From positions 1-62,308 of the forward strand of contig JBBISA010000018.1 of the NCBI GenBank assembly GCA_037441525.1: DNA of 62,308 bases. Reading direction: 5' to 3'. Below are positions 26,572 through 36,334 of this stretch, one piece after another (position 1 is the stretch's first letter; the number at the start of each line of letters is the position of its first letter). The notes below the pieces were generated by a model, which was not told the origin of the DNA, made no database searches, and saw only the letters and a list, made by a program, of their open reading frames with translations. The stretch comes from SKVR01 sp037441525 (lineage in GTDB: Bacteria; Bacteroidota; Bacteroidia; Bacteroidales; UBA7960). The translations under genes were made by a program, and so were the position numbers.

Positions 26572-27867
26572 TTATTTATCGTTTTTTCTTCGGGGGGTGT
26601 ATTTTTTTGGGGGTCGTGGTGTGAAACTATCGTTTTTTTCAGACCTGTATTGTTTTTTTTTGTATTCGCCTTCTTTTTTAGTGTGTTTTCTAAAGGTGTC
26701 GCTCTTAGGTTCTGTTTTAAATTCTTTTTTACTCCCCTTGAAAAGTTCATAACCAAGGAAACGACATTCAATCTGACCGTTAAAAACAACCTGCTGTGAT
26801 GAATGGCGAAGCCCGATTTTATGAGTCAGGAGTTTGTCGGGGCTAAGAATCCAGGCTTCAAAACCGGTAAAATTATGCTTAAGGGTAGTTCCCAGTTTTT
26901 GGTAATACTCTGAAATATCGTCGCTTTCTAAACGGCGGCCATAAGGTGGGTTGATTATTAGAATACCATTTTCGTGGGAAGGTTTGGTTTGAAAAAAATC
27001 ACGTTTTTCGAGTTTAATCCTTCCCAGAAGCCCTGCTTCCATCATGTTTTGCCTTGCAGCATCCATACTTTGGTTGCTGATATCGGCAGCAATAATTTCG
27101 GGAGTGTCTTTTAATTCTGAATCGCGGGCCTTTTGGCGAAGTTGGTCCCATAGGATGGGTTCGTAATCATTCCAGTGCATGAAAGAGAAATTGCGACGAA
27201 AAATGGATGGTGCCATGTTCAAGGCCATCATGCCCGCCTCTATGCTGAATGTTCCACTTCCGCACATGGGGTCGTAAAAAGGTTTTTTCTTATCCCAACC
27301 AGTAAGAAGAATTAACCCGGCGCCCAGTACTTCATTGAGTGGAGCTGCTACATTCTTGCGGCGGTATCCTCTTTTAAACAAAGGGGCTCCACTGCTGTCG
27401 AGCGAAACAGAACATTTATCCTTGTTGATAAATACGTTGATTTTTATTTGGGGGTCGTCAATATTCACATTGGGTCTTTTGCCGGTTTTTTCTGTAAAAA
27501 AATCGGCAATGGCATCTTTGGAACGTTGCGACAAAAAATGGGTGTTGGTAAATACCGATTCGAATGCCAGGGCATTAATAGCGATAGTTTTATTGACTGA
27601 GAATATTTTATCCCAGTTAAACTCTCTCATTATCTCGTAAAATTCCTGTTGTGTCTGAAATGAAAATTCGAACAGAGGTTTCAGTATGCTTAATGCCGTG
27701 CGGCACCATAGATTAGCCTGGTAAAGCATTTGGGTATTTCCATCGAACGACACAGCTCTTCGCTGTGCTTCAACATTTTCGGCACCCAGGGCCTTTAGTT
27801 CCTGGGTAAGCACACCTTCGAGACCAGCCTGTGTTTTGGCAATAAGCTTATAGGATTGTTTTTCCAA
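26572..27867 (-). CDS. THUMP-domain class I SAM-dependent RNA methyltransferase (RlmL/YcbY N-terminal-like)
   Basis: A 431-residue enzyme predicted to methylate 23S rRNA guanine N2, as the N-terminal module of E. coli RlmL does. A THUMP RNA-binding domain occupies about 45-160, followed by a Rossmann methyltransferase with DPMCGSGTFSIEA (SAM loop) and the catalytic IINPPYG near residue 304. The C-terminal 60 residues are low-complexity and strongly basic (many Lys, Arg and Pro), likely an RNA-binding tail. It starts 32 bases after hutI and follows leuS and hutI leftward, so co-transcription is plausible. Exact target nucleotide is inferred from the family. Confidence 0.88.
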   Translation of the reverse strand: MEKQSYKLIAKTQAGLEGVLTQELKALGAENVEAQRRAVSFDGNTQMLYQANLWCRTALSILKPLFEFSFQTQQEFYEIMREFNWDKIFSVNKTIAINALAFESVFTNTHFLSQRSKDAIADFFTEKTGKRPNVNIDDPQIKINVFINKDKCSVSLDSSGAPLFKRGYRRKNVAAPLNEVLGAGLILLTGWDKKKPFYDPMCGSGTFSIEAGMMALNMAPSIFRRNFSFMHWNDYEPILWDQLRQKARDSELKDTPEIIAADISNQSMDAARQNMMEAGLLGRIKLEKRDFFQTKPSHENGILIINPPYGRRLESDDISEYYQKLGTTLKHNFTGFEAWILSPDKLLTHKIGLRHSSQQVVFNGQIECRFLGYELFKGSKKEFKTEPKSDTFRKHTKKEGEYKKKQYRSEKNDSFTPRPPKKYTPRRKNDK

Positions 27868-27899
27868 AGTTTAGGTTTTAAATAAGGTTTTACTTTTAC

Positions 27900-29159
27900 T
27901 TATAAAAGCTTTCCGTTGAGTATAACTTTTTCAACTTTATTGCTGCCATAAGCATAGGGCATAAATGCATAAGATGGAATAGGTCTGGTAATGAACAGGT
28001 TTGCTTTTTTTCCCCGGGCAATGGAGCCAAGGTCGTTTTGTAAATCCATAGCATAGGCTCCATTAATGGTAGATGCATTAATTACTTCTTCGGGTAGCAT
28101 TTTCATTTTTACACATGCAATAGACATTACCAGCTGCATATTGCCAGAAGGAGAAGAGCCTGGGTTGAAATCGGAGGCAAGAGCAACCGGCAATCCTGAA
28201 TCAATCATTTTTCGGGCCGGCGGATAATCCATTTCCAGGAAGAAAGCAGCTCCGGGCAGCAGGCACGGCATGGTTTCGGAATTTAACAAAAGGTCAATTT
28301 CTTTACTTCCGGTATATTCAAGATGGTCGACCGAAAGAGCATTGTATTTAACACCTACCTGAATTCCTCCGGAAAAATCGAGCTCATTGGCATGTATTTT
28401 TGGCCTTAGGCCATATTTTATTCCGGCCATTAACATCCGCTCAGTTTGTTCAGGGGTGAAGAACCCACGGTCGCAGAAAACATCTATATAGTCTGCCAGT
28501 TCTTCGCTTGCCACTTCCGGAATCATTTCATTAATGATCAGATCAACGTATTCATCTTGTTTTCCGCGGTATTCGGCAGGTACCGAATGTGCCCCGAGAA
28601 AGGTTGATTTTATAGTAACAGGGGTAAGATACTTGAGCTTCCTGATAACCTTAAGCATTTTGAGTTCGCTCTGAGTGGTAAGTCCATACCCGCTTTTTAT
28701 CTCAACGGCGCCAGTACCCATGGCTATTATTTCATTGAGCCGGTCAAAAGCCTGCTCAATAAGTGATTCTTCTGATGCCTGTTGCAACCTGCGGGCAGAG
28801 TTGAGAATTCCGCCACCCCGTTTGGCTATCTCTTCGTATGAGAGGCCTTTAATTTTGTCTATATATTCAATTTCACGGCTTCCATCGTAAACAAGATGGG
28901 TGTGCGAATCGCAAAACGAAGGGAAAACCATTCTTCCGCTGGCATCGATGTTGGTAATGCCAATGCCCTGTGTTTTGTCGTAAAATGGCTGAAGAGGCAA
29001 TTCTTTCATGGGGCCAAATGCGGCAATTATTCCATCATCAACCAATACATAGGCATTTTGAATTATTGGGAGTTCGGCCATTTTCTTACCGCATACCTTT
29101 TCAACAGGACTTGATTCTGCCTGGATTAGTTCTTTGATATTGCGGATAAGTATTTTCAT
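27900..29159 (-). CDS. hutI: Imidazolonepropionase
   Basis: Hydrolyses 4-imidazolone-5-propanoate to N-formimino-L-glutamate in histidine breakdown. The 419-residue amidohydrolase has the metal-binding DSHTHLVYDGSRE (about 80-92), the substrate-site region GSGYGLTTQSELK-like (here VEIKSGYGLTTQSE), HANELDFSGG with another metal histidine, and ASDFNPGSSPSGNM near the C-terminus. Length and motifs are complete. hutH, hutU and ftcD are absent from the window. It lies 12 bases downstream of leuS, an unusual partner that suggests read-through co-transcription and not a hut operon. Confidence 0.95.
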   Translation of the reverse strand: MKILIRNIKELIQAESSPVEKVCGKKMAELPIIQNAYVLVDDGIIAAFGPMKELPLQPFYDKTQGIGITNIDASGRMVFPSFCDSHTHLVYDGSREIEYIDKIKGLSYEEIAKRGGGILNSARRLQQASEESLIEQAFDRLNEIIAMGTGAVEIKSGYGLTTQSELKMLKVIRKLKYLTPVTIKSTFLGAHSVPAEYRGKQDEYVDLIINEMIPEVASEELADYIDVFCDRGFFTPEQTERMLMAGIKYGLRPKIHANELDFSGGIQVGVKYNALSVDHLEYTGSKEIDLLLNSETMPCLLPGAAFFLEMDYPPARKMIDSGLPVALASDFNPGSSPSGNMQLVMSIACVKMKMLPEEVINASTINGAYAMDLQNDLGSIARGKKANLFITRPIPSYAFMPYAYGSNKVEKVILNGKLL

Positions 29160-29171
29160 TGAGCAACCTTT

Positions 29172-31937
29172 CTATACTACAACGTTAACGATTTTTCCCG
29201 GAACAACAATCACTTTTTTTGGCGGATTGCCCCCAAGCCATTTCTGAGCTTCTGCACTTTGCATTACTGCTTCTTCAACCTGTTTTGGATTGCTTCCGGC
29301 TGCAATTTCGATTTTGAAACGGGTTTTTCCGTTGAATGATACTGGATACAGGTCCAGTGCCTCAGTTATAAACTCCTCTTTCCAGGTCGGGAAATCAGCT
29401 TGTGCAACGCTTGTGTTGTTGTCAAGCAGGTTCCACAATTCTTCGGCAACATGAGGGGCAAAGGATGAAATAAGGACAGTGAGAGGTGAAAGGATTTCGC
29501 GTTTGTTGCATTTTAAATCGGTAAGTTCGTTTACACAGATCATAAAGGAACTTACTGCTGTGTTGAAGGCGAATTTTTCAATATCCTCACTCACTTTTTT
29601 GATGGTTTTATGAAGAATCTTCAATTCTTCGGGAGTAGCTTTTTCATCAGAAACTAAAAAAGAATTTTCATTGTTATGATAAAGTCTCCAAAGTTTTCTC
29701 ATAAATCTAAAAACACCCTCTATACCATTGGTATCCCAGGGTTTTGCATATTCAAGCGGGCCGAGAAACATTTCATAAAGTCGCATGGTATCGGCGCCAT
29801 ATTTTTGAATAAGGTCGTCGGGATTTACAACATTATGAAACGATTTCGACATTTTTTCAATCTCCCAGCCACAATGGTATTTTCCATCATCTTCCAGAAT
29901 AAACCGGGCATTCTGATATTCAGGGTTCCATCTTTTAAAGGCGTCCAGGTCAAGAATGTCATTGTGAACAATGTTAACATCGACATGAATGGGGATGGTG
30001 TCGTATTGTTTTCTGAGCTTATATGAAACATAGTCATTAGTTCCTTTTATACGGTAAACAAAATTCGACCTTCCCTGAATCATACCCTGGTTGATGAGTT
30101 TTTTAAAGGGCTCGTCGGTAACCACCACTTGGATATCGAACAGGAACTTGTTCCAGAACCGCGAATAAATAAGGTGTCCGGTGGCATGCTCCGAACCGCC
30201 AATATAGAGGTCCACATCGCGCCAGTAATTGACTGCCTCGGGCGACACCAGCGCCTGATTGTTGTTGGGGTCCATATACCTTATATAGTATGCACTGGAG
30301 CCTGCAAAACCGGGCATAGTGTTGGTTTCAATGGGATAACCTTCCGGGGTTTTCCAGTTGGCTGCTCTGGCCAGGGGGGGTTCGCCAGATTCGGTTGGGA
30401 GATATTTATCTACCTCGGGCAGTTGAAGCGGAAGTTGATTTTCAGCCATCATAAAGGCAATCCCATCCTTGTAGTACACAGGGAAAGGTTCGCCCCAGTA
30501 TCGCTGACGGCTGAAAATTGCATCGCGCAGCCTGAAATTTATTTTCCGTTTACCAATGTTTAGTTCTTCAAGCTTGTTTATAACCGATGAAATAGCATCT
30601 GCAACTTCCAGCCCATTGATAAAATCGCTGTTGATCATTTTGCCCGATTTGGCATCGTACGATTCCAGGTCAATATTGCCACCCGCCACCACTTCTACAA
30701 TGGGAAGGTTGAAATGACGTGCGAAAGCGTAGTCGCGACTGTCGTGGGCAGGTACGGCCATTATGGCGCCTGTGCCATATCCGGCCAGCACATAGTCGGC
30801 AACGTAAACAGGTATCGGTTTGCCCGAGAATGGATGAAGACAATAGGCTCCTGTAAACTGACCGCTCACAGTCTTCACTTCGGCCATTCGCTCGCGTTCT
30901 GACCTGTTTTTGGAAGTGTTTACATAATCGCTGATCAGAGCTTTATATTCCGATGTGGTAATTAAATTAACCCACTCATGTTCGGGAGCAATTACCATAA
31001 AGGTTGAGCCAAAGATGGTATCGGGACGGGTTGTAAAAACCTCGAGCGCCATATCATGACCCTGTATAGGAAAGAAAATTGTTGCCCCTTCGCTACGGCC
31101 TATCCAGTTCCGTTGAATTTCCTTAATTGAATCCGACCAGTCTATGGTATCAAGCCCATCGAGCAGTCGTTGGGCATAGGCAGTAATACGCAACGACCAT
31201 TGTTTCATTTTTTTTCTTTCAACAGGGTGGCCCCCCCTTACAGAAAAACCATCTTTAACTTCATCGTTGGCCAGCACAGTTCCCAGGTTGGGGCACCAAT
31301 TGACCATGGTATCCGACAAATAGGCGAGACGGTAGTTCATTAGTACCTCCTGCTTTTCGATTTCAGGCATTTGTTTCCACTCCCGGGCCGTAAAAACCGA
31401 TTCCTGTCCCGATGCGGCATAAACATCCTTATTTCCGAACTTTTCGAAAACATCAATCAGTTTTTCAACTGGTACAGCTTTTTGTTGTGTATTATCGAAA
31501 TAGTAGTTGAAAAGTTGTATAAAGGTCCATTGGGTCCATTTGTAGTAGGCAGGGTCGCAGGTTCTGACTTCCCTGTCCCAGTCGTATGAGAAACCGATTT
31601 TATCCAGCTGCTCGCGGTATCGAGTAATATTTCGTTCGGTTGTAATGGCCGGATGCTGCCCTGTTTGGATAGCATACTGCTCAGCTGGCAAACCATAGGC
31701 ATCGTAACCCATTGGGTGCAATACATTAAACCCTTTCTGCCTTTTGTAACGTGAGTAAATGTCTGATGCTATATAGCCCAGGGGGTGGCCAACATGTAAA
31801 CCGGCACCTGAGGGATAGGGAAACATATCGAGCACATAATATTTTGGCCGCGATGGGTCTATGGATGTTTTATAGGTTTTATTATTGCGCCAGTATTGCT
31901 GCCATTTGGGTTCGATGGCCGAAAAGTTGTATTCCAT
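29172..31937 (-). CDS. leuS: Leucine--tRNA ligase
   Basis: Charges tRNA-Leu with leucine and edits misacylated products. The 921-residue class I synthetase has the HIGH-type motif HVGH in PYPSGAGLHVGHPLGY, a CP1 editing domain (about 230-430), the KMSKS loop as KMSKSFHNVVNPDD, and the anticodon-binding C-terminal region ending KKVIVVPGKIVNVVV. There is no truncation. It is the first gene of a leftward group with hutI and the rRNA methyltransferase gene, so three otherwise unrelated functions may share one transcript. Confidence 0.97.
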   Translation of the reverse strand: MEYNFSAIEPKWQQYWRNNKTYKTSIDPSRPKYYVLDMFPYPSGAGLHVGHPLGYIASDIYSRYKRQKGFNVLHPMGYDAYGLPAEQYAIQTGQHPAITTERNITRYREQLDKIGFSYDWDREVRTCDPAYYKWTQWTFIQLFNYYFDNTQQKAVPVEKLIDVFEKFGNKDVYAASGQESVFTAREWKQMPEIEKQEVLMNYRLAYLSDTMVNWCPNLGTVLANDEVKDGFSVRGGHPVERKKMKQWSLRITAYAQRLLDGLDTIDWSDSIKEIQRNWIGRSEGATIFFPIQGHDMALEVFTTRPDTIFGSTFMVIAPEHEWVNLITTSEYKALISDYVNTSKNRSERERMAEVKTVSGQFTGAYCLHPFSGKPIPVYVADYVLAGYGTGAIMAVPAHDSRDYAFARHFNLPIVEVVAGGNIDLESYDAKSGKMINSDFINGLEVADAISSVINKLEELNIGKRKINFRLRDAIFSRQRYWGEPFPVYYKDGIAFMMAENQLPLQLPEVDKYLPTESGEPPLARAANWKTPEGYPIETNTMPGFAGSSAYYIRYMDPNNNQALVSPEAVNYWRDVDLYIGGSEHATGHLIYSRFWNKFLFDIQVVVTDEPFKKLINQGMIQGRSNFVYRIKGTNDYVSYKLRKQYDTIPIHVDVNIVHNDILDLDAFKRWNPEYQNARFILEDDGKYHCGWEIEKMSKSFHNVVNPDDLIQKYGADTMRLYEMFLGPLEYAKPWDTNGIEGVFRFMRKLWRLYHNNENSFLVSDEKATPEELKILHKTIKKVSEDIEKFAFNTAVSSFMICVNELTDLKCNKREILSPLTVLISSFAPHVAEELWNLLDNNTSVAQADFPTWKEEFITEALDLYPVSFNGKTRFKIEIAAGSNPKQVEEAVMQSAEAQKWLGGNPPKKVIVVPGKIVNVVV

Positions 31938-32025
31938 TGGTATGGGGTTAAATGCTGATTTTTAGGAGTGCGAAATTAGTAAATTTAATCAAACCCCTTA
32001 TTGTTGTAGAATCACTAACGGAAGC

Positions 32026-33180
32026 CTATTCTTCCTTTCTGGTGCTTTTAGGCAGAATGAACCAAAATGTGCTACCCTTGCCTGGTGAGCTTTCAAAATC
32101 AAAGGAACCCTTGTTTTTTTCCACAAAATCGCGAATAAGCAGCATACCCAGTCCACTTCCTTTTTCGTTTTGAGTGCCGGGGGTTGATGTGGATGGGCGG
32201 GAGCTATCCTTAAGGGCTTTTACCTTTTCGGCAGTCATTCCTATACCGTTATCAACCACCCGTATTTCAACCGATTGAGGCATCTCGGATATGGAAACTA
32301 TTATTTTGCCTTTCGGGTGGGTGTATTTAATGGCGTTGGAGATGAGGTTGCGCAATACGGTTTTGATCATTTCCATGTCGGCCATGGCTCTGAAAATTTC
32401 GCCCTGGGTAAGAATTTCAATATCGATTTCTTTCTTTTTGGCAGTTGGTTTGAATAGTGCTACAGACTGGTTAACCAGAATAAGCATTTCGGCTGGCACG
32501 GGGTTAATGTTAATGCTTTGCATTTGAGAACGTGACCAATCGAGCAGGTTTTGTAACAGACTGAAGGCCCTGCGGGCAGAATCGTGGACCATACCAGCCA
32601 TCTGGATGATTTCATTTTTCTCAAAAAATTCAATTTCCTTTTCAAGGGATTCGGTGCCAAAAAGAATATTGTTGAACAGGTTTTTCATATCGTGCGAAAT
32701 GACAGAGAAAAGCTGGTTCTTAACTTCATTCAGCCTTGAGAGTTCTTCATTCTGATGGGTAATAACATCGCGGTTGTATTTGAGTTCCAGATGGGTAAAC
32801 ACGCGCTTGATAAGTTCATTAGCGTTGAACGGTTTGGTAACATAGTCAACTGCCCCTTTATCGAGGCCGTTTATAACATCTTGCTGATCAACCTTTGCAG
32901 TAAGAAAAATTACTGGTATATGGGCTGTAAGGGGATCGTTTTTTAGTTTTTCGCACACTTCAAACCCATCCATTCCGGGCATCGAAACATCGAGAAGTAT
33001 AAGGTCAGGCAGGTTATTTTTAATAGCTTTAAGTGCTTTTACTCCACTTTCGGCATAATTTACCCTGAGACCTTTTTCGTTGAGCAAATGTACCAGCACC
33101 TGGATGTTTTCGGGCACATCATCAACGATAAGCACTCTGAAACCCTGCCGGCTTAATGTTTTTTCCTGTAGTTGGTTCAT
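32026..33180 (-). CDS. Response regulator-histidine kinase fusion (REC-HisKA-HATPase)
   Basis: A cytoplasmic signalling protein with an N-terminal receiver domain feeding a kinase core. Counting from the ATG at 33180 (384 residues), the receiver phosphoacceptor is Asp64 in LILLDVSMPG, followed by VTKPF. HisKA has His163 in ISHDMKN, and the ATP-binding domain shows NLISNAIKYT, VVDNGIGM and GSGLGMLLI. There are no membrane segments. An in-frame start 33 bases upstream would overlap the preceding gene; ATG at 33180, ten bases after that stop, gives a cleaner start. It is probably the phosphotransfer partner of the upstream PAS kinase. Confidence 0.88.
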   Translation of the reverse strand: MNQLQEKTLSRQGFRVLIVDDVPENIQVLVHLLNEKGLRVNYAESGVKALKAIKNNLPDLILLDVSMPGMDGFEVCEKLKNDPLTAHIPVIFLTAKVDQQDVINGLDKGAVDYVTKPFNANELIKRVFTHLELKYNRDVITHQNEELSRLNEVKNQLFSVISHDMKNLFNNILFGTESLEKEIEFFEKNEIIQMAGMVHDSARRAFSLLQNLLDWSRSQMQSININPVPAEMLILVNQSVALFKPTAKKKEIDIEILTQGEIFRAMADMEMIKTVLRNLISNAIKYTHPKGKIIVSISEMPQSVEIRVVDNGIGMTAEKVKALKDSSRPSTSTPGTQNEKGSGLGMLLIRDFVEKNKGSFDFESSPGKGSTFWFILPKSTRKEE

Positions 33181-33190
33181 TAAATGACAA

Positions 33191-36019
33191 TTAGATGTTT
33201 CGCAGGGTTTCAAAACCGGTTAACATCCGGTTTATTTCAATAACATTAAAAGCAGTGGCTTCGTGGTTAAGTCGTGTAGCAAACTCCTTAAGAGCAGATA
33301 GCTGATTTTTGGAGGCTATTTCGGTGAGCATGGCCGAAAAACTGACTACTTCATCAAACCCCAGGATATCGGCAATTTTATCGTACTCAGACCAAATCTG
33401 TTGATCAATGAATTGTTTGGCCATTTGCCGGCTTCCGGTTTTTTTGATAAGTTCATCCAAAATCTGGCTAATAAGTTCTTTCTGGCTTCCGGCAGAAGGC
33501 TCAGTCTCCCTGATTTCGGGCTTTTCGTTTTCCTGTGTTTTGGGTTGTTTCTCAACTACCGGAACCTGCGGGATTGTTAATAGAAATTCGGTCCCTTTTC
33601 CTCTGTGGGATGAAACGGTAATTATTCCATTCATCATTTCGGCAAATCTCCTTGAAATGGCCAACCCCAGACCGGTTCCTTCCTGTTTGGTTGATTCACC
33701 GGGCTGTTTCTGAAAAAAGGGATCAAAGATAGCTTCAAGGTCTTTTTCATGAATACCGGGGCCTGTATCGATGACTTTAATGTATAGGGTAACCTGGGAT
33801 GGTCTATTCTCATTAACAGCGGAATCAACATCAATTATAATTGATCCTCGTTCGGTAAACTTGACAGCGTTCCCAACAAGATTGAACAAAATTTGTCGCA
33901 GACGCAATTCATCCAAAAGAATTCGTTTGGGAACATTGTCGCTAATTATGGTTTCCAGTTCAAGTCCTTTTTGCTCAGCTTTAAGAGAAAAGATTTGTCT
34001 TACATCCTTAACCAGATTATTCAGGGTAAACTCGGTGGGGTTGAGGGCCATTTTTCCTGCCTCAATGCGCGACAGGTCGAGAATGTCGTTGATGAGAGCC
34101 ATCAGGGCCTTACTGCTTTTTTCAATACCCGTCAGGTGCGATGTAAATTTTTTATCGCTCACCTTAAATTCTCTGAGAATTTCGGTGAAACCCATGATAG
34201 CATTGAGTGGCGTGCGGATTTCGTGGCTTATATTGGCAAGGAACTGGCTTTTGATGCGGTTGGCTTCTTCCGCTTTTTCCTTGGCTATAGTGAGCATTTT
34301 TTCTGCATTTTTTGCTTCGGTTATATCTCTGGCAATTACACCTAACAGAAAACCATTGACCGTTTTAACGGGGAATGCAACCGATTGCAATATTTTTGGC
34401 TTGCTGCAGGCATCAAGGATTTCCATTTCGCTAACCCGTTTAAACCATTTGCTTTCTCCGGTAAGTATGGCTACGTTAATGCTTTCTTCACTGAAAAGAC
34501 TTTTGTTGCTGGCAGCGCTTTTATTTACTATTACTTTTTCAATAAAGCGCCATATTTTTTGCCCTAATACTATCTTTCGCTTGTAGCCAAATATCAATTC
34601 GCAGCCTTTGTTCCATTCAATAATGGCGCCTGATTGGTTAACAATAATAATGGCATCGGTAGAATTCTGGATGATATTCTTAAACTTTTCTTCGGTCTCT
34701 TCCTGCGCGTTTACCCGCTCAGTAATGTCGGAATAAACGATAGCCACTCCCATATCGGGGAGAGGGATAGGTGCTGCGCTCACACTTATCCAGGTAAGAT
34801 CGCCTTTACTTTTAACAATCCCCATTTCAATGTTTTCAATAATCCTGTTTTCCCTGAGTGCTCTGACACTTGCAAATTCATCAGAAGACATAGGGGATAG
34901 ATCGGGCCTGATGATTTGCCATTCTTTTCCTGCGAAATTTCTTATCAGGTGTTCTTCCTTCCTTAATCCCAACAATTCCTCGGAAGCCGGATTGCAGTCT
35001 ACAATGTTTCCGGAGCTATTGGTTATGGTAACCCCAACCGGGAGAATTTTAAAAATAGTGCGGATAAGCTCTTCATTCTTATTTCTTTCCCTTTCGGCCA
35101 ATACCTGGGTAGTAACATCTTCAATAATCAGGGAAACGTATTCCTCTTCCGGCAAAAAAGAGTAAAGGTTTACCACTACATTGTTTTTCAGGGCAAAATT
35201 TTCAATTTTCTGGTTGGTGGTAAGTACCAGTGTACGCATGAGCATCGAAAGTATTTCCTGACCATTATCAGGAAAGATATGCATAAAGGGTGCGTTTTCC
35301 ATATTTCTGGGATTCAGACCGGTAATCTTTTCAAAGGCTGCATTTGCCCTGAAAAAACGAAAATCGATTAATTCCCCGCTATTAAAGACGGGCTTCAGCA
35401 CAAGAAGCCCGTTAATCATATTTTTGAAAAGAAGCCTGTACCGGCGTTCACTATCCCTAAGCACTTCGGCCTCTTTTATGCCGGTAACATTGGTCGCCGA
35501 AACCCTTACCTTCCAGGCATTGGTTACTGGGTCTATAAAAGGAATTGAGTTTAACAGGAAATACTGATGTTGTTTTTGTTTAGTAACAAGTGATATTTCA
35601 GCAATACCAGGTTCGTTTTTTCCATGGATTCGTTGGAAGTAAAAATAAAAGTGGTCTTGCGATAATGGGTGGACGAGCTGGTGAAAGGGTTGCCCGATAA
35701 TTTTTTCTTTGGGCAATTCAATCATTTTAGCCGCTGTGGTATTGAGTTCAGAAACCAACCCTTCATTATTGAGAATAAAATAACCCACCGGGGCATTTTC
35801 AAAAAGGTCGTCGAGTTGGTTATTCTTCTCTTCCAGTTCCTGATTGGCTCGGGCAAGTTCTTCCTGCTGAAGTTCCAGTTCTATCTTGAAAATATTGTAT
35901 TCTTCAATGAGTTTCTCAAGATTGTTGAAGATATCCTGATCAACACCCGTTTTCTGGCCGATAAGGAGCTTCCGTGCTTTTTCTCTTAGACTATCGGGAT
36001 GGTGGGTCATAAGTTTCAA
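33191..36019 (-). CDS. Multi-PAS sensor histidine kinase
   Basis: A 942-residue sensor without obvious membrane segments. A short N-terminal coiled coil (FKIELELQQEELARANQELE) leads into four PAS-like domains (beginning near 70, 195, 320 and 440), a linker, HisKA with His599 in ISHEIRTPLNAIMG, and the HATPase domain with NLVGNAVKFT, DTGPGI and GTGLGLAIS. After it lies about 110 residues of helical sequence resembling the tail that follows the kinase core in other hybrid kinases but lacking a clear phosphotransfer histidine. It has no receiver of its own; the next gene supplies one. The two are transcribed in order and were probably tuned as a pair. Signal unknown. Confidence 0.88.
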   Translation of the reverse strand: MKLMTHHPDSLREKARKLLIGQKTGVDQDIFNNLEKLIEEYNIFKIELELQQEELARANQELEEKNNQLDDLFENAPVGYFILNNEGLVSELNTTAAKMIELPKEKIIGQPFHQLVHPLSQDHFYFYFQRIHGKNEPGIAEISLVTKQKQHQYFLLNSIPFIDPVTNAWKVRVSATNVTGIKEAEVLRDSERRYRLLFKNMINGLLVLKPVFNSGELIDFRFFRANAAFEKITGLNPRNMENAPFMHIFPDNGQEILSMLMRTLVLTTNQKIENFALKNNVVVNLYSFLPEEEYVSLIIEDVTTQVLAERERNKNEELIRTIFKILPVGVTITNSSGNIVDCNPASEELLGLRKEEHLIRNFAGKEWQIIRPDLSPMSSDEFASVRALRENRIIENIEMGIVKSKGDLTWISVSAAPIPLPDMGVAIVYSDITERVNAQEETEEKFKNIIQNSTDAIIIVNQSGAIIEWNKGCELIFGYKRKIVLGQKIWRFIEKVIVNKSAASNKSLFSEESINVAILTGESKWFKRVSEMEILDACSKPKILQSVAFPVKTVNGFLLGVIARDITEAKNAEKMLTIAKEKAEEANRIKSQFLANISHEIRTPLNAIMGFTEILREFKVSDKKFTSHLTGIEKSSKALMALINDILDLSRIEAGKMALNPTEFTLNNLVKDVRQIFSLKAEQKGLELETIISDNVPKRILLDELRLRQILFNLVGNAVKFTERGSIIIDVDSAVNENRPSQVTLYIKVIDTGPGIHEKDLEAIFDPFFQKQPGESTKQEGTGLGLAISRRFAEMMNGIITVSSHRGKGTEFLLTIPQVPVVEKQPKTQENEKPEIRETEPSAGSQKELISQILDELIKKTGSRQMAKQFIDQQIWSEYDKIADILGFDEVVSFSAMLTEIASKNQLSALKEFATRLNHEATAFNVIEINRMLTGFETLRNI

Positions 36020-36334
36020 AATGATTGATAATCTGTTTTACATTCGCCGGATAGCCTTGCCCTGAAAATTCCCGATGCTGGATTCCTTGCTCCTATAAAT
36101 GAACCGATAAAAGTATTACTTTTTCTTGTAGGTTTAAAAAATAATGTTAAGGAAATTGTGAATTTAACGGAATCCAGGGAGCAATTCTTGAACCGGAAGG
36201 ATGAGCAGGATGGCTTTTTTATTGTATTTTTGGCCCGTTGTACCCAACCAAAGTTTACAGCAGAATTATGGTCGGATACAAATAAAAAACACAGAATCAC
36301 TCAATCCCGTCAAAACAATTTTAAACCTTAATTT
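36020..36334. other. Divergent promoter region, no gene
   Basis: A 315-base gap between the leftward sensor kinase and rightward mutA. It must hold promoters for both. I see no riboswitch; in particular, no recognisable B12-box motif, although mutB uses cobalamin. A 94-codon minus-strand frame here shows no protein character. Confidence 0.5.

Noticed and set aside
26532..26799. Frames on both strands over the 3' end of the methyltransferase gene
   Set aside because: Shadows of the basic C-terminal tail; compositional bias of the Lys/Arg-rich coding strand explains them.
36020..36334. B12 riboswitch upstream of mutAB
   Set aside because: No recognisable B12-box or core helix pattern, so not called.
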